Shown in pieces: positions 1-5,386 of a stretch of DNA of 22,248 nucleotides. The notes beneath the pieces are model-generated. The model worked only from the letters and a program-made list of their open reading frames with translations, was not told the origin of the DNA and did not search any database. Numbering within the stretch: position 1 is the stretch's first letter; every line of letters begins with the position of its first letter. This DNA is from Patescibacteria group bacterium UBA6102 (GTDB taxonomy: Bacteria > Patescibacteriota > Minisyncoccia > Minisyncoccales > UBA5738). A program made the translations under genes and the position numbers. The stretch is taken from positions 7,151-29,398 of the forward strand of contig DIWQ01000050.1 of NCBI GenBank assembly GCA_002423555.1, read 5' to 3'.

Positions 1-264
1 GAACGGCTCAAAATTCCCGATGATATTATGGAGGTGGCGCCCACGGCGGCGCTGTGGCCCGGCCAGACCGACGAAAAAGAACTGGGCTTGGATTATTTTC
101 GGCTGGACACGGCGCTAAAATTGCTGGCGCAGGGAATTTTACCCGGCGAGGTTTGTTCTCTTGCCAACATTGATCCCAAAAAAATGGCAAAGATTTTGGC
201 GCGCAAAGAAAAAAACGTCCACAAGCTTGCTCTGCCGCCGATTCTAAAACTAAAACAAAAGTAA
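1..264 (+). CDS. nadE: NAD+ synthetase, C-terminal fragment
   Basis: The reading frame is open from base 1 and ends with TAA at 262-264, so only the last 87 residues of a longer protein are present. The segment PTAALWPGQTDEKELGLDY matches the conserved C-terminal region of NH3-dependent NAD+ synthetases (typically PTADLWPGQTDEGELG), and the end (NVHKLALPP) matches that family's basic HK..PP tail. NadE adenylylates and amidates nicotinic acid adenine dinucleotide to NAD+ in the cytoplasm. The ATP-binding SGGxDS motif would lie upstream of the window and cannot be checked, nor can the presence of a glutaminase domain. The ATG at 28 is internal, not the start. The gene is followed by an 85-bp AT-rich spacer before the TatD gene on the same strand. 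Confidence 0.8.
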   Translation, partial: ERLKIPDDIMEVAPTAALWPGQTDEKELGLDYFRLDTALKLLAQGILPGEVCSLANIDPKKMAKILARKEKNVHKLALPPILKLKQK

Positions 265-349
265 ACCAAAATTAAAATCTTGAAACTTTACATCAAATAT
301 TTTAAATTTTCAATTGTCATTTTAATTTTTGATATTTACATTTTAAATT

Positions 350-1171
350 ATGCTGTTGGTTGACACTCACGCCCATTTGAATTTCGCGGCATTTGACGCC
401 GACCGCGAAACGGTGATTGAAAATTCCCTCGCCGAGGGGATTTTTATGATCAATGCGGGCGCGAATTTTGAATCGTCGCGCGCGGCGGTCCAGATCGCGC
501 AAAAATATGAAACCGGCGTTTGGGCGGCGATTGGTTTGCATCCGCTCAATCTTTCCGGCCAAAAAAGAATTTCGCGCGATTTGCCCGAAGATTTTTGCGA
601 AGACGGCTTTTCTGCCGAAAAATATTTTCCGCTGGCGGAATCAAAAAAAGTTGTGGCGGTGGGGGAAATCGGGCTGGACTGCTATTACAAGCCCAAAACC
701 AATATCAAAATTGAAACAATGAAAGCCGCGCAAAAGGAAGCTTTGCGGCGGCAGTTGCTGTTCGCGCGGGAAACGGATTTGCCGGCGATTTTCCATTGCC
801 GCATGGCGCATCAAGAAATGATTGAAACATTAAAAGAAGAGTTTGCCGCCCGCGGCAAGATTGCCGGCGTTTTGCATTGCTTCACCGGCGGCCTTGCCGA
901 ACTGGAAGCCTATTCGGATTTGGGATTGCATATCGGGCTAAACGGTATTATTTTTAAAATGGATTTAAACGAAGCCGTCAAAAAAATTCCGCAAGAACGA
1001 ATTTTGCTGGAAACCGACTGCCCCTATTTGGCGCCGCCCGGATTGGCGCAACGCAACGAACCCAAAAACACAATGATTATCGCCCGAGAAGTTGCCCAAA
1101 TCCGCGGCGGAGCGCCCGAATCGCTAATCGCCGCCGCCAACCAAAACGCCCGCGAATTATTCAGAATTTAG
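350..1171 (+). CDS. tatD: TatD family metal-dependent deoxyribonuclease
   Basis: A 273-residue TIM-barrel hydrolase of usual TatD length. Metal and catalytic residues are all in place: DTHAHLN near the N-terminus (His7, His9), GEIGLD (Glu106), FHCR (His149), LHCFTG (His176) and ETDCPYLAP (Asp223). TatD proteins are Mg2+-dependent 3'-5' DNA exonucleases linked to DNA repair and clearance of damaged DNA; the exact substrate here is inferred from family only. The ATG at 350 sits in the context AAATTATG after an AT-rich spacer and has no Shine-Dalgarno; starting there keeps the DTHAH motif at the usual distance from the N-terminus. TatD commonly neighbours housekeeping genes, so its place after nadE suggests core chromosome. 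Confidence 0.93.
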   Translation: MLLVDTHAHLNFAAFDADRETVIENSLAEGIFMINAGANFESSRAAVQIAQKYETGVWAAIGLHPLNLSGQKRISRDLPEDFCEDGFSAEKYFPLAESKKVVAVGEIGLDCYYKPKTNIKIETMKAAQKEALRRQLLFARETDLPAIFHCRMAHQEMIETLKEEFAARGKIAGVLHCFTGGLAELEAYSDLGLHIGLNGIIFKMDLNEAVKKIPQERILLETDCPYLAPPGLAQRNEPKNTMIIAREVAQIRGGAPESLIAAANQNARELFRI

Positions 1172-1183
1172 AGAGGTTGTTTT

Positions 1184-1192
1184 TGATATAAT
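1184..1192 (+). promoter_or_regulatory. Extended -10 promoter element
   Basis: TGATATAAT is an extended -10 box (TG-N-TATAAT) just after the tatD stop; no convincing -35 is visible. It could be an extra promoter for the tRNA-Ser(GCT) downstream. A similar TTTGATAAAAT string precedes the P-type ATPase at 5371-5381. Confidence 0.4.
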
Positions 1193-1220
1193 CGCCGAGG
1201 CGCGGCCCTTGCGGGCAAAG

Positions 1221-1249
1221 TTGATTTTTTTTAGCTTTCTCGCTATTAT
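1221..1249 (+). promoter_or_regulatory. Sigma70-type promoter for tRNA-Ser(GCT)
   Basis: TTGATT at 1221-1226 and TATTAT at 1244-1249 are separated by exactly 17 nt, the preferred sigma70 spacing. Transcription would begin near 1256, about 45 nt before the mature tRNA, leaving a short 5' leader for RNase P to remove. Confidence 0.55.
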
Positions 1250-1301
1250 GCGGGTATTAAGATTGACGAGGCCGCCTTCGTTAAAACTTCGGCGCGCCAA
1301 T

Positions 1302-1387
1302 GGAGGAATCGCATAGTGGCATTGCAACGGGTTGCTAACCCGTGACGGTGTTAAAGCCGTCCGTGGGTTCGAATCCCACTTCCTCCG
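1302..1387 (+). tRNA. tRNA-Ser (anticodon GCT)
   Basis: A full class II tRNA cloverleaf can be drawn: acceptor GGAGGAA (1302-1308) with TTCCTCC (1380-1386), a short D stem GCA/TGC, anticodon stem ACGGG/CCCGT (1327-1331, 1339-1343) around loop TTGCTAA with anticodon GCT at 1334-1336, a long variable arm (GACGG/CCGTC) typical of tRNA-Ser, and T arm GTGGG-TTCGAAT-CCCAC. The discriminator is G1387. CCA is not encoded and must be added by the CCA-adding enzyme, unlike the second tRNA-Ser of the window. It decodes AGC and AGU. Confidence 0.96.
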
Positions 1388-1403
1388 CTTTCATCTCGCC
1401 GAA

Positions 1404-1430
1404 ACTCTTTTTTGTTTGGCAAAAAAGAGT
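1404..1430 (+). terminator. Hairpin downstream of tRNA-Ser(GCT)
   Basis: ACTCTTTTTTG (1404-1414) and CAAAAAAGAGT (1420-1430) form a perfect 11-bp stem with a TTTGG loop. A second, GC-rich hairpin (GGGC-TTC-GCCC, inside GAAGG...CTTC) follows at about 1431-1451. There is no U-tract after the first stem, so it may be a processing or transcription-slowing hairpin rather than a classic terminator. Confidence 0.4.
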
Positions 1431-1497
1431 GAAGGCGGGCTTCGCCCCTTCGGCTCGGTTCCAGCGTGACGCAGTCCGCTATAGGATTAATTTTTAT

Positions 1498-1731
1498 ATG
1501 TATTTCATTTACAGCCTAAAATGTAAAGATGGTTACTATATTGGCTGTTGCGAAGATTTAAAAGAAAGGTTTGAAAGGCATAAAAATGGCCATGTTCCGG
1601 CGACTGCCGATAGATTGCCGATTATTTTGGAATTTTATTTTGCCATCACCAATAAATATAAAGCTTTCGAATTTGAAAATTATCTAAAATCGGGTTCAGG
1701 CAGAGTATTTGTGAAAAAACATTTATCATAG
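1498..1731 (+). CDS. Small GIY-YIG domain protein
   Basis: I place the start at the ATG at 1498, giving 77 residues beginning MYFIYSLKCKDGYYIG; the frame is open further upstream but into the tRNA gene, which is not plausible coding sequence. The protein is a stand-alone GIY-YIG domain: YFIYSL and YYIG supply the two halves of the signature, followed by the helix DLKERFERHKNG with the catalytic-type arginine, and the metal-binding glutamate in FEFENYLKSGSGR. Such short proteins (UPF0213/YhbQ-like) cut or process DNA in repair or mobility; the real substrate is unknown. The gene follows tRNA-Ser(GCT) and two hairpins, and ends in a terminator, so it is a compact self-contained unit. The absence of a Shine-Dalgarno is in line with neighbouring genes. 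Confidence 0.85.
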   Translation: MYFIYSLKCKDGYYIGCCEDLKERFERHKNGHVPATADRLPIILEFYFAITNKYKAFEFENYLKSGSGRVFVKKHLS

Positions 1732-1747
1732 TTTGCGAAAGTATTTT

Positions 1748-1771
1748 ACCGCCGTGAGGCGGTTTTTGTTT
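1748..1771 (+). terminator. Rho-independent terminator after the GIY-YIG gene
   Basis: ACCGCC (1748-1753), loop GTGA, GGCGGT (1758-1763) then a run of T: a compact stem 17 nt past the stop codon. Confidence 0.8.
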
Positions 1772-1937
1772 TGTATTCGCAAGATTATCAAATTCAGCCA
1801 TATTCTTTCATTACATTTTTATACCCGACTTGTTGAGGCAATCTTAACGGCTTTGATTGTTTATTTCAAGACAGTCCCTTGAGGCAGTTGACTGGTCTTT
1901 TAATCCGTTTAATCGAATACTATAAATCCGCAAAATC

Positions 1938-1967
1938 TTGACAATATATAGTTTATTATGTTTTAAT
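1938..1967 (+). promoter_or_regulatory. Candidate promoter for the 1986 gene
   Basis: A perfect -35 TTGACA (1938-1943) is followed after 18 nt by TTTAAT (1962-1967). The expected start site would be near 1974, just upstream of the AAAGGTG ribosome site of the 1986 gene. The rest of the spacer from 1772 to 1937 shows no gene that I can recognise. Confidence 0.45.
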
Positions 1968-1985
1968 AGCCAAAGGTGTTTTAGA

Positions 1986-2438
1986 ATGGCAATTTTGGAT
2001 GAATATAAGAGGTATAAGGAATCGAAAGAAGAACGCGAACGCGACGAGATGGTCGTAAGAGATGCCGAGAAAAGGCTGGCTACGCAAGGAATAATGAGCG
2101 TTTTGCAATCAAATAATTGCAAAATCCTATGGCAGAACGGCTATGTTTTCAAGTTCTTACTTGGGAACAGATATTATAGCGTCTGCAACCAAGTTGATAG
2201 AATAGTAGGGTCATCTTGGTTAGGAGGTCGGCCAACAGAAGATGAAGAAGAAATGTTCGAAACGCTTTCATTCATAGAAAGGGATAATCCTGATCTTTGT
2301 AACAAAATCGTTAAAAAATACGATTACAAGGGAATTGTTATAGATGGAACGCCAAGAATGGCATTTAGTCGCTTGATGGACGGCGAATTCGAATATAACG
2401 AGGACGAACGAAAGGCAATAATAGTCCGAGAAGAGTAA
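1986..2438 (+). CDS. Hypothetical protein, 150 residues
   Basis: I chose the ATG at 1986 (MAILDEYKRY) because AAAGGTG lies about 10 nt upstream; an ATG at 1938 would put the promoter-like sequence inside the gene. The 150-residue product begins with a highly charged helix (about residues 3-35, rich in Lys, Arg and Glu), followed by a mixed alpha/beta part with a WQNGYVFKFLLGNRYYSVC stretch and an acidic C-terminus (EFEYNEDERKAIIVREE). No signal peptide, membrane segment or familiar catalytic motif is visible. I do not recognise the family. It stands alone between its own promoter and a strong terminator, and its codon use looks less GC-rich at third positions than the core genes nearby, which suggests acquired DNA. 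Confidence 0.7.
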   Translation: MAILDEYKRYKESKEERERDEMVVRDAEKRLATQGIMSVLQSNNCKILWQNGYVFKFLLGNRYYSVCNQVDRIVGSSWLGGRPTEDEEEMFETLSFIERDNPDLCNKIVKKYDYKGIVIDGTPRMAFSRLMDGEFEYNEDERKAIIVREE

Positions 2439-2464
2439 CCAAGAGAAGCGTCAGCTTGGAAGAG

Positions 2465-2505
2465 ATTATGGAAGATGATTTTTTCTTAAAAATCCTTCCC
2501 ATAAT
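2465..2505 (+). repeat. Imperfect stem-loop after the 1986 gene
   Basis: ATTATGGAAG (2465-2474) pairs with CTTCCCATAAT (2495-2505) with one bulged base. It comes just before the terminator at 2515 and may be part of the same termination region. Confidence 0.4.
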
Positions 2506-2514
2506 TTTATGCGG

Positions 2515-2549
2515 CTGGCAAAGGAAAATTCCTTTTGCCAGTCTTTTTT
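2515..2549 (+). terminator. Strong terminator, possibly bidirectional
   Basis: CTGGCAAAGGAA (2515-2526) pairs with TTCCTTTTGCCAG (2529-2541) with one bulge, followed by TCTTTTTT. It ends the 1986 gene; on the minus strand it also lies just downstream of the remnant frame that stops at 2570. Confidence 0.75.
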
Positions 2550-2569
2550 AATAGTTTCTTGTTTTATTT

Positions 2570-2640
2570 TTATGCTGAAATAGGCTCAAGTCGTTCCAAT
2601 TCCATACCTACGGTTTTCCAATCAACCGTTCTAAACTCAT
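2570..2640 (-). pseudogene. Possible minus-strand gene tail
   Basis: On the minus strand, a frame ending with TAA at 2570-2572 encodes LVNEFRTVDWKTVGMELERL plus EPISA, which reads like the amphipathic C-terminus of a real protein rather than random sequence, and it ends just before a terminator. Upstream it runs directly into the nested inverted-repeat element at 2640-2710, and no credible N-terminus exists. I cannot name a family. Confidence 0.22.
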
Positions 2641-2710
2641 TTACTAATGCCTGCCTTCGGTATGCCGTAGCCTTGGCGAAGGCGACCTCCTCTGCGTTGG
2701 AATTAGTAAA
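2640..2710. repeat. Nested inverted-repeat element (MITE-like)
   Basis: TTTACTAAT (2640-2648) and ATTAGTAAA (2702-2710) are perfect 9-bp inverted ends of a 71-bp unit. Inside, GCCTTCG (2653-2659) and CGAAGGC (2687-2693) form a second GC-rich stem. The GC-rich core in AT-rich surroundings looks like the small interspersed repeats common in Parcubacteria genomes; that assignment is from memory of such genomes, not a search. Confidence 0.55.
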
Positions 2711-2744
2711 AGCCCACCGCCGGGGGCGTTTTATTTGCGTTTGC

Positions 2745-2769
2745 TTTTGGGGTAAAATCAAGGTAAGCA
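2745..2769 (+). promoter_or_regulatory. Promoter-like repeat, copy 1, upstream of RhuM-Fic
   Basis: TTTTGGGGTAAAAT plus CAAGGTAAGCA forms a 25-nt unit that recurs with three substitutions at 3762-3786. It holds a -10-like TAAAAT at 2753-2758, placing a start site near 2765, about 22 nt before the RhuM-Fic ATG. A shared regulatory site or a duplicated promoter is plausible. Confidence 0.4.
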
Positions 2770-2786
2770 GCAGTAACGGGGCGACC

Positions 2787-3755
2787 ATGAAAAAAGAAGT
2801 TATCATCTATCAGGCAAAAAATGGCGCGGTGGAGGTACGCTTGGACAAAAAGCAAGAAACAGTAATGCTGACCCAACAACAGGTTGGCCGGCTTTTTGAT
2901 GTGCAGAAAGCGGCGATATCCAAACATATTAAAAATATTTTTGACACGGAGGAGTTGGATAAAAATTCAACCGTTTCCATTTTGGAAACAGTTCAAAGCG
3001 AAGGGAAAAGGAAAATTAAAAGAAAAATTGAGTATTATAATCTTGATTTGGTACTTTCAATCGGCTATCGCGTGAATTCCGCCAATGCTACCAAATTTCG
3101 CCAGTGGACGACCAAAACCTTGCGCCAGCATATATTGAAAGGGTATACCATTGATCGCAAGCGCGTTGCCAAAAATTATGCCGAATTTTTGCAAGCCGTT
3201 GAATTTGCCAAAAAACTTTTACCCGCGGCCGAGCCGGCAATTGCCCGGGATGCGCTGGAATTGGCAAAGATGTTTGCCGACACTTGGTTGTCGCTGGACG
3301 CCTATGATAAATTCGCCCTGCCTCAATCCGGAGCCACAAAAAAACAGGTGCGCTTAACCGCAAACGATCTGGCCCAAGCGATTGCGGAATTAAAGCAAAC
3401 CATTTTGGCTAAAAACGAGGCCGCCGGGCTTTTTGCTCATGAGCGGCAAAAAGACGCCCTGGCCGGAATTGTGGGCAATGTTTTTCAGTCGGCCTTTGGC
3501 TGCGATGCTTATCAAACCCTGGAAGAAAAAGCGGCGCATTTGCTCTATTTTATTGTTAAAGACCATCCCTTTGCCGACGGCAATAAGAGGAGCGGCGCAT
3601 TTGCCTTTGTGTGGTTTTTGAATAAAACCAAATTGTTGCGAAAAGACAGAATGACGCCCCAGGCGCTCACCGCACTGACGCTTTTAGTCGCCGAAAGCCA
3701 ACCCAAAGACAAGGAAAAGATGGTCGGCCTGATCTTGCAATTGCTCAAAAAATGA
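2787..3755 (+). CDS. RhuM family protein with C-terminal Fic/Doc domain
   Basis: The frame is open from 2535, but the first 84 codons cross the inverted-repeat element; the ATG at 2787 (MKKEVIIYQAKNGAVEVRLD) matches the start of RhuM proteins. Residues 1-140 form the RhuM region (WLTQ-like DNA-binding segment MLTQQQVGRLFDVQ, then YYNLDLVLSIGYRVNS and FRQWTTKTLRQHILKGY). Residues 190-322 are a Doc-type Fic fold with HPFADGNKRSG at 260-270: catalytic His260 and the Asn/Lys/Arg anion hole are present, but the second Arg of AMPylating Fic enzymes is missing, as in Doc kinases. Doc phosphorylates EF-Tu; whether this one does is inferred. Length of 322 is normal for the fusion. The next gene is a broken HigA-type antitoxin, not Phd. 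The protein is likely a regulator or toxin of mobile DNA origin. Confidence 0.88.
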   Translation: MKKEVIIYQAKNGAVEVRLDKKQETVMLTQQQVGRLFDVQKAAISKHIKNIFDTEELDKNSTVSILETVQSEGKRKIKRKIEYYNLDLVLSIGYRVNSANATKFRQWTTKTLRQHILKGYTIDRKRVAKNYAEFLQAVEFAKKLLPAAEPAIARDALELAKMFADTWLSLDAYDKFALPQSGATKKQVRLTANDLAQAIAELKQTILAKNEAAGLFAHERQKDALAGIVGNVFQSAFGCDAYQTLEEKAAHLLYFIVKDHPFADGNKRSGAFAFVWFLNKTKLLRKDRMTPQALTALTLLVAESQPKDKEKMVGLILQLLKK

Positions 3756-3761
3756 TTTGGG

Positions 3762-3786
3762 TTTTGGGGTAAAACCAAGGCAAACA
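3762..3786 (+). promoter_or_regulatory. Promoter-like repeat, copy 2, upstream of HigA-type gene
   Basis: TTTTGGGGTAAAA plus CCAAGGCAAACA matches the unit at 2745-2769 in 22 of 25 positions. It begins 7 bp after the RhuM-Fic stop and 64 bp before the HigA-type ATG. The -10-like hexamer is TAAAAC here, weaker than TAAAAT in copy 1. Confidence 0.4.
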
Positions 3787-3812
3787 TCCCGTAAAAGGCT
3801 AAAAAGAAAGTT

Positions 3813-3831
3813 AAAAGGGTCGGACCCTTTT
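3813..3831. repeat. Perfect GGGTC/GACCC palindrome
   Basis: AAAAGGGTC, a single G, then GACCCTTTT form a 19-nt perfect dyad between RhuM-Fic and the HigA-type gene. It has a T-run on both strands, so it could terminate transcription in either direction or be an operator. The GGGTC...GACCC core resembles the ends of the larger dyad at 13354-13416 (GGGGTCTAA...TTAGACCCC). Confidence 0.6.
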
Positions 3832-3849
3832 AGGGGATGCCCAAGCAAT

Positions 3850-4199
3850 ATGAATATTAAACCCATAAAAACCAAAAAAAATTATCAGGAAACTCTCAAG
3901 AGAATTGAGCGGATTTGGGATGCCTTGCCCGGAACGCCGGAAAGCGACGAGCTAGATATTCTGGCGACGCTGGTTGAAAAATATGAAGAAGCCAATTATG
4001 CGATTGCCGCGCCGGATCCGGTTGAAGCGATAAAGTTCCGTATGGAACAAATGGGAATGGATAAAAAGGATTTAGCCAAGATCATTGGCGCCAACCGAGT
4101 TTCGGAATTGTTTTCAAAAAAAGATTGCTATCGCTGAAAATGATCCGGAGTTTGCGCGAAAATCTTGGCATTCCCGCTGATTCCCTGATTGGCGTGTAA
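3850..4199 (+). pseudogene. HigA-type XRE antitoxin, frameshifted in an A7 run
   Basis: MNIKPIKTKKNYQETLKRIE at 3850 matches the start of HigA-family antitoxins, followed by the typical PGTPESDELDILATLVEKYE and DPVEAIKFRMEQMGMDKKDL with the helix-turn-helix. The frame then breaks: after RVSELFSKK it reads DCYR and stops at 4137. In the -1 frame from 4122 the sequence continues RLLSLKMIRSLRENLGIPAD to TAA at 4197-4199, which is the expected family C-terminus. The break is in seven A (4116-4122), in phase as A-AAA-AAA, so one A lost, a sequencing error, or ribosomal or polymerase slippage would all explain it. The full product would be about 115 residues, normal for the family. No HigB toxin is adjacent; upstream is RhuM-Fic. 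HigA proteins bind their own promoter, and the palindrome at 3813 is a candidate site. Confidence 0.8.
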
Positions 4200-4200
4200 A

Positions 4201-4272
4201 ATGGGGAAAATTATGCAAAACAAAGCAATTCGCAAACTGACCCGCATCGGCAAAAGATCCTATAAAGCCTAG
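4201..4272 (+). pseudogene. Truncated AbrB/MazE-like N-terminus
   Basis: A 23-codon frame (MGKIMQNKAIRKLTRIGKRS then YKA and TAG) begins right after the shifted HigA frame ends. IRKLTRIGKRSY resembles the first strand of AbrB/SpoVT-type swapped-hairpin antitoxins (xRKLTKIGxxSYxVTLP), but the rest of the domain is absent. It is probably the stub of a deleted antitoxin gene. The similarity is short, so confidence is low. Confidence 0.3.
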
Positions 4273-4377
4273 TCCTTGTATTTTGTGCGATTTGGTAATT
4301 TGATACGAAAATAAACTACGCCGGGGCAGAGCCCTGACGTATTCTGGCGGGTAAATAAAATAACAAAAACCAATTAT

Positions 4378-5319
4378 ATGAGCATAATTCAAAAGGTGAT
4401 AATGGCGGCGGCGGCAGTGGTTTTGGCGATTGGCGGTTATTTTGCGGCGAATCATTTTTCCGATTCAAACCAAAAAAATACTTTGGACAGTCCGCAAAAC
4501 ATTGCCGCGGATTACCAGAAATTGCTGGATGAGGCAAATCGGCTGGAAGCGGCCGCCGGCGCGGATTGCGGCGACAAAAAAGACATTAACCGCCAGATTG
4601 AGGAATTGGAAAACAAGCTGGCGGATTTGGAGGCCCGCAAAAAGCAATGGCTGGACAGCGTGCCCAAATTGCCGGACGTGGAGCCGGAAATACGCGATCA
4701 AAACGATCCGAACCGGCCGGGTTCCGAAGTGCCGGAATTAACTTCTGATGTGCCGCCATTACCCGATGTTAATGTGGAAGTAATCCCCGGATCGGCAGTG
4801 CCGGAACTCACATCCGATGTGCCGCCGCTTCCCGAGATAAATATAGAATTGATTGAATCAGCGGATTATATTCCCGAAATGCTCGAGATAAATCCCGGCC
4901 GCCCGGGTTCCGAAGTCCCCGAGCTTGCTTCGGACGTGCCGCCCCTGCCCGAGATCAATGAGGCCGACATTATCGATTCCAACGAGCCGATTTTTCAAAT
5001 GGAAGATGCCGCGCAAAAAATAAACGATATTTTGCAACGATTGAAAGCGTTATGTCGGGAGGACGCGCCGGCTAAAAAACCGGTTTCCGACAAGTGCAGT
5101 GATGCCTGCCAAAGGCATAAAGACTGCGCCGCTTTCACTGAAGACGCCACTCCGGCCGATTTAAACGATGCTTACAGCACCTGTATGGAAGAATGTGCCG
5201 CTTGGCCGGTGGAAATGGTTAAATGCATCAATGCCATTGACATCAATGTTCCCAATGATTGCGTCGGATTTCTGAATTGCCAACTGCCGCAATATTACGA
5301 GGAAAAATATCTCAAGTAA
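4378..5319 (+). CDS. Membrane-anchored protein with VPELxSDVPPLP repeats and cysteine-rich tail
   Basis: A 313-residue protein with a single N-terminal membrane segment (about residues 4-24, IIQKVIMAAAAVVLAIGGYF) that is a signal-anchor or uncleaved signal peptide. A coiled coil follows (about 42-92, INRQIEELENKLADLEARKK). Then come three near-identical 18-residue units at 115-132, 138-155 and 177-194, each built on VPELTSDVPPLP, acidic and proline-rich, separated by spacers of 5 and 21 residues. A second short helix (about 208-226) leads to a C-terminal domain with nine cysteines counting from Cys226, arranged as CX3CX5C and CX3CX9C, which suggests disulfide-linked helical hairpins outside the membrane. 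I do not recognise the family. A surface stalk or binding role is inference. No Shine-Dalgarno is seen; the ATG follows AATTAT. Confidence 0.8.
   Translation: MSIIQKVIMAAAAVVLAIGGYFAANHFSDSNQKNTLDSPQNIAADYQKLLDEANRLEAAAGADCGDKKDINRQIEELENKLADLEARKKQWLDSVPKLPDVEPEIRDQNDPNRPGSEVPELTSDVPPLPDVNVEVIPGSAVPELTSDVPPLPEINIELIESADYIPEMLEINPGRPGSEVPELASDVPPLPEINEADIIDSNEPIFQMEDAAQKINDILQRLKALCREDAPAKKPVSDKCSDACQRHKDCAAFTEDATPADLNDAYSTCMEECAAWPVEMVKCINAIDINVPNDCVGFLNCQLPQYYEEKYLK
4720..4959 (+). repeat. Three imperfect coding repeats of 54 bp
   Basis: Units at 4720-4773, 4789-4842 and 4906-4959 encode GSEVPELTSDVPPLPDVN or close variants. Protein identity is higher than DNA identity: wobble positions differ (for example CCGGAATTA, CCGGAACTC and CCCGAGCTT for PEL), so the repeats are old and kept by selection on the protein. 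Confidence 0.85.
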
Positions 5320-5372
5320 TTGAAATTCTTATTCATGGCGGAATTTGGGCGATGGATTAAGGCGGCCGGATT

Positions 5373-5381
5373 TGATAAAAT
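5373..5381 (+). promoter_or_regulatory. Extended -10 box immediately before the P-type ATPase
   Basis: TGATAAAAT is an extended -10 (TG-A-TAAAAT, hexamer 5376-5381). The expected start site, about 7 nt later near 5388, falls at or between the two possible start codons (5387, 5393), so the mRNA would be leaderless or almost so. No clear -35 is seen. Confidence 0.4.
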
Positions 5382-5386
5382 AAGAG

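Noticed and set aside
2535..2786. In-frame N-terminal extension of the RhuM-Fic protein by 84 residues.
   Set aside because: It crosses an inverted-repeat element and the promoter-like repeat, and the family starts at the ATG at 2787.
3757..3849. In-frame extension of the HigA-type protein from ATG 3757.
   Set aside because: It would translate the repeat at 3762 and the palindrome at 3813; family members start at MNIKPIKT.
4720..4959. The three spaced repeats as a possible CRISPR array.
   Set aside because: They lie in frame in a protein gene, differ at codon third positions, and have unequal spacers of 15 and 63 bases.
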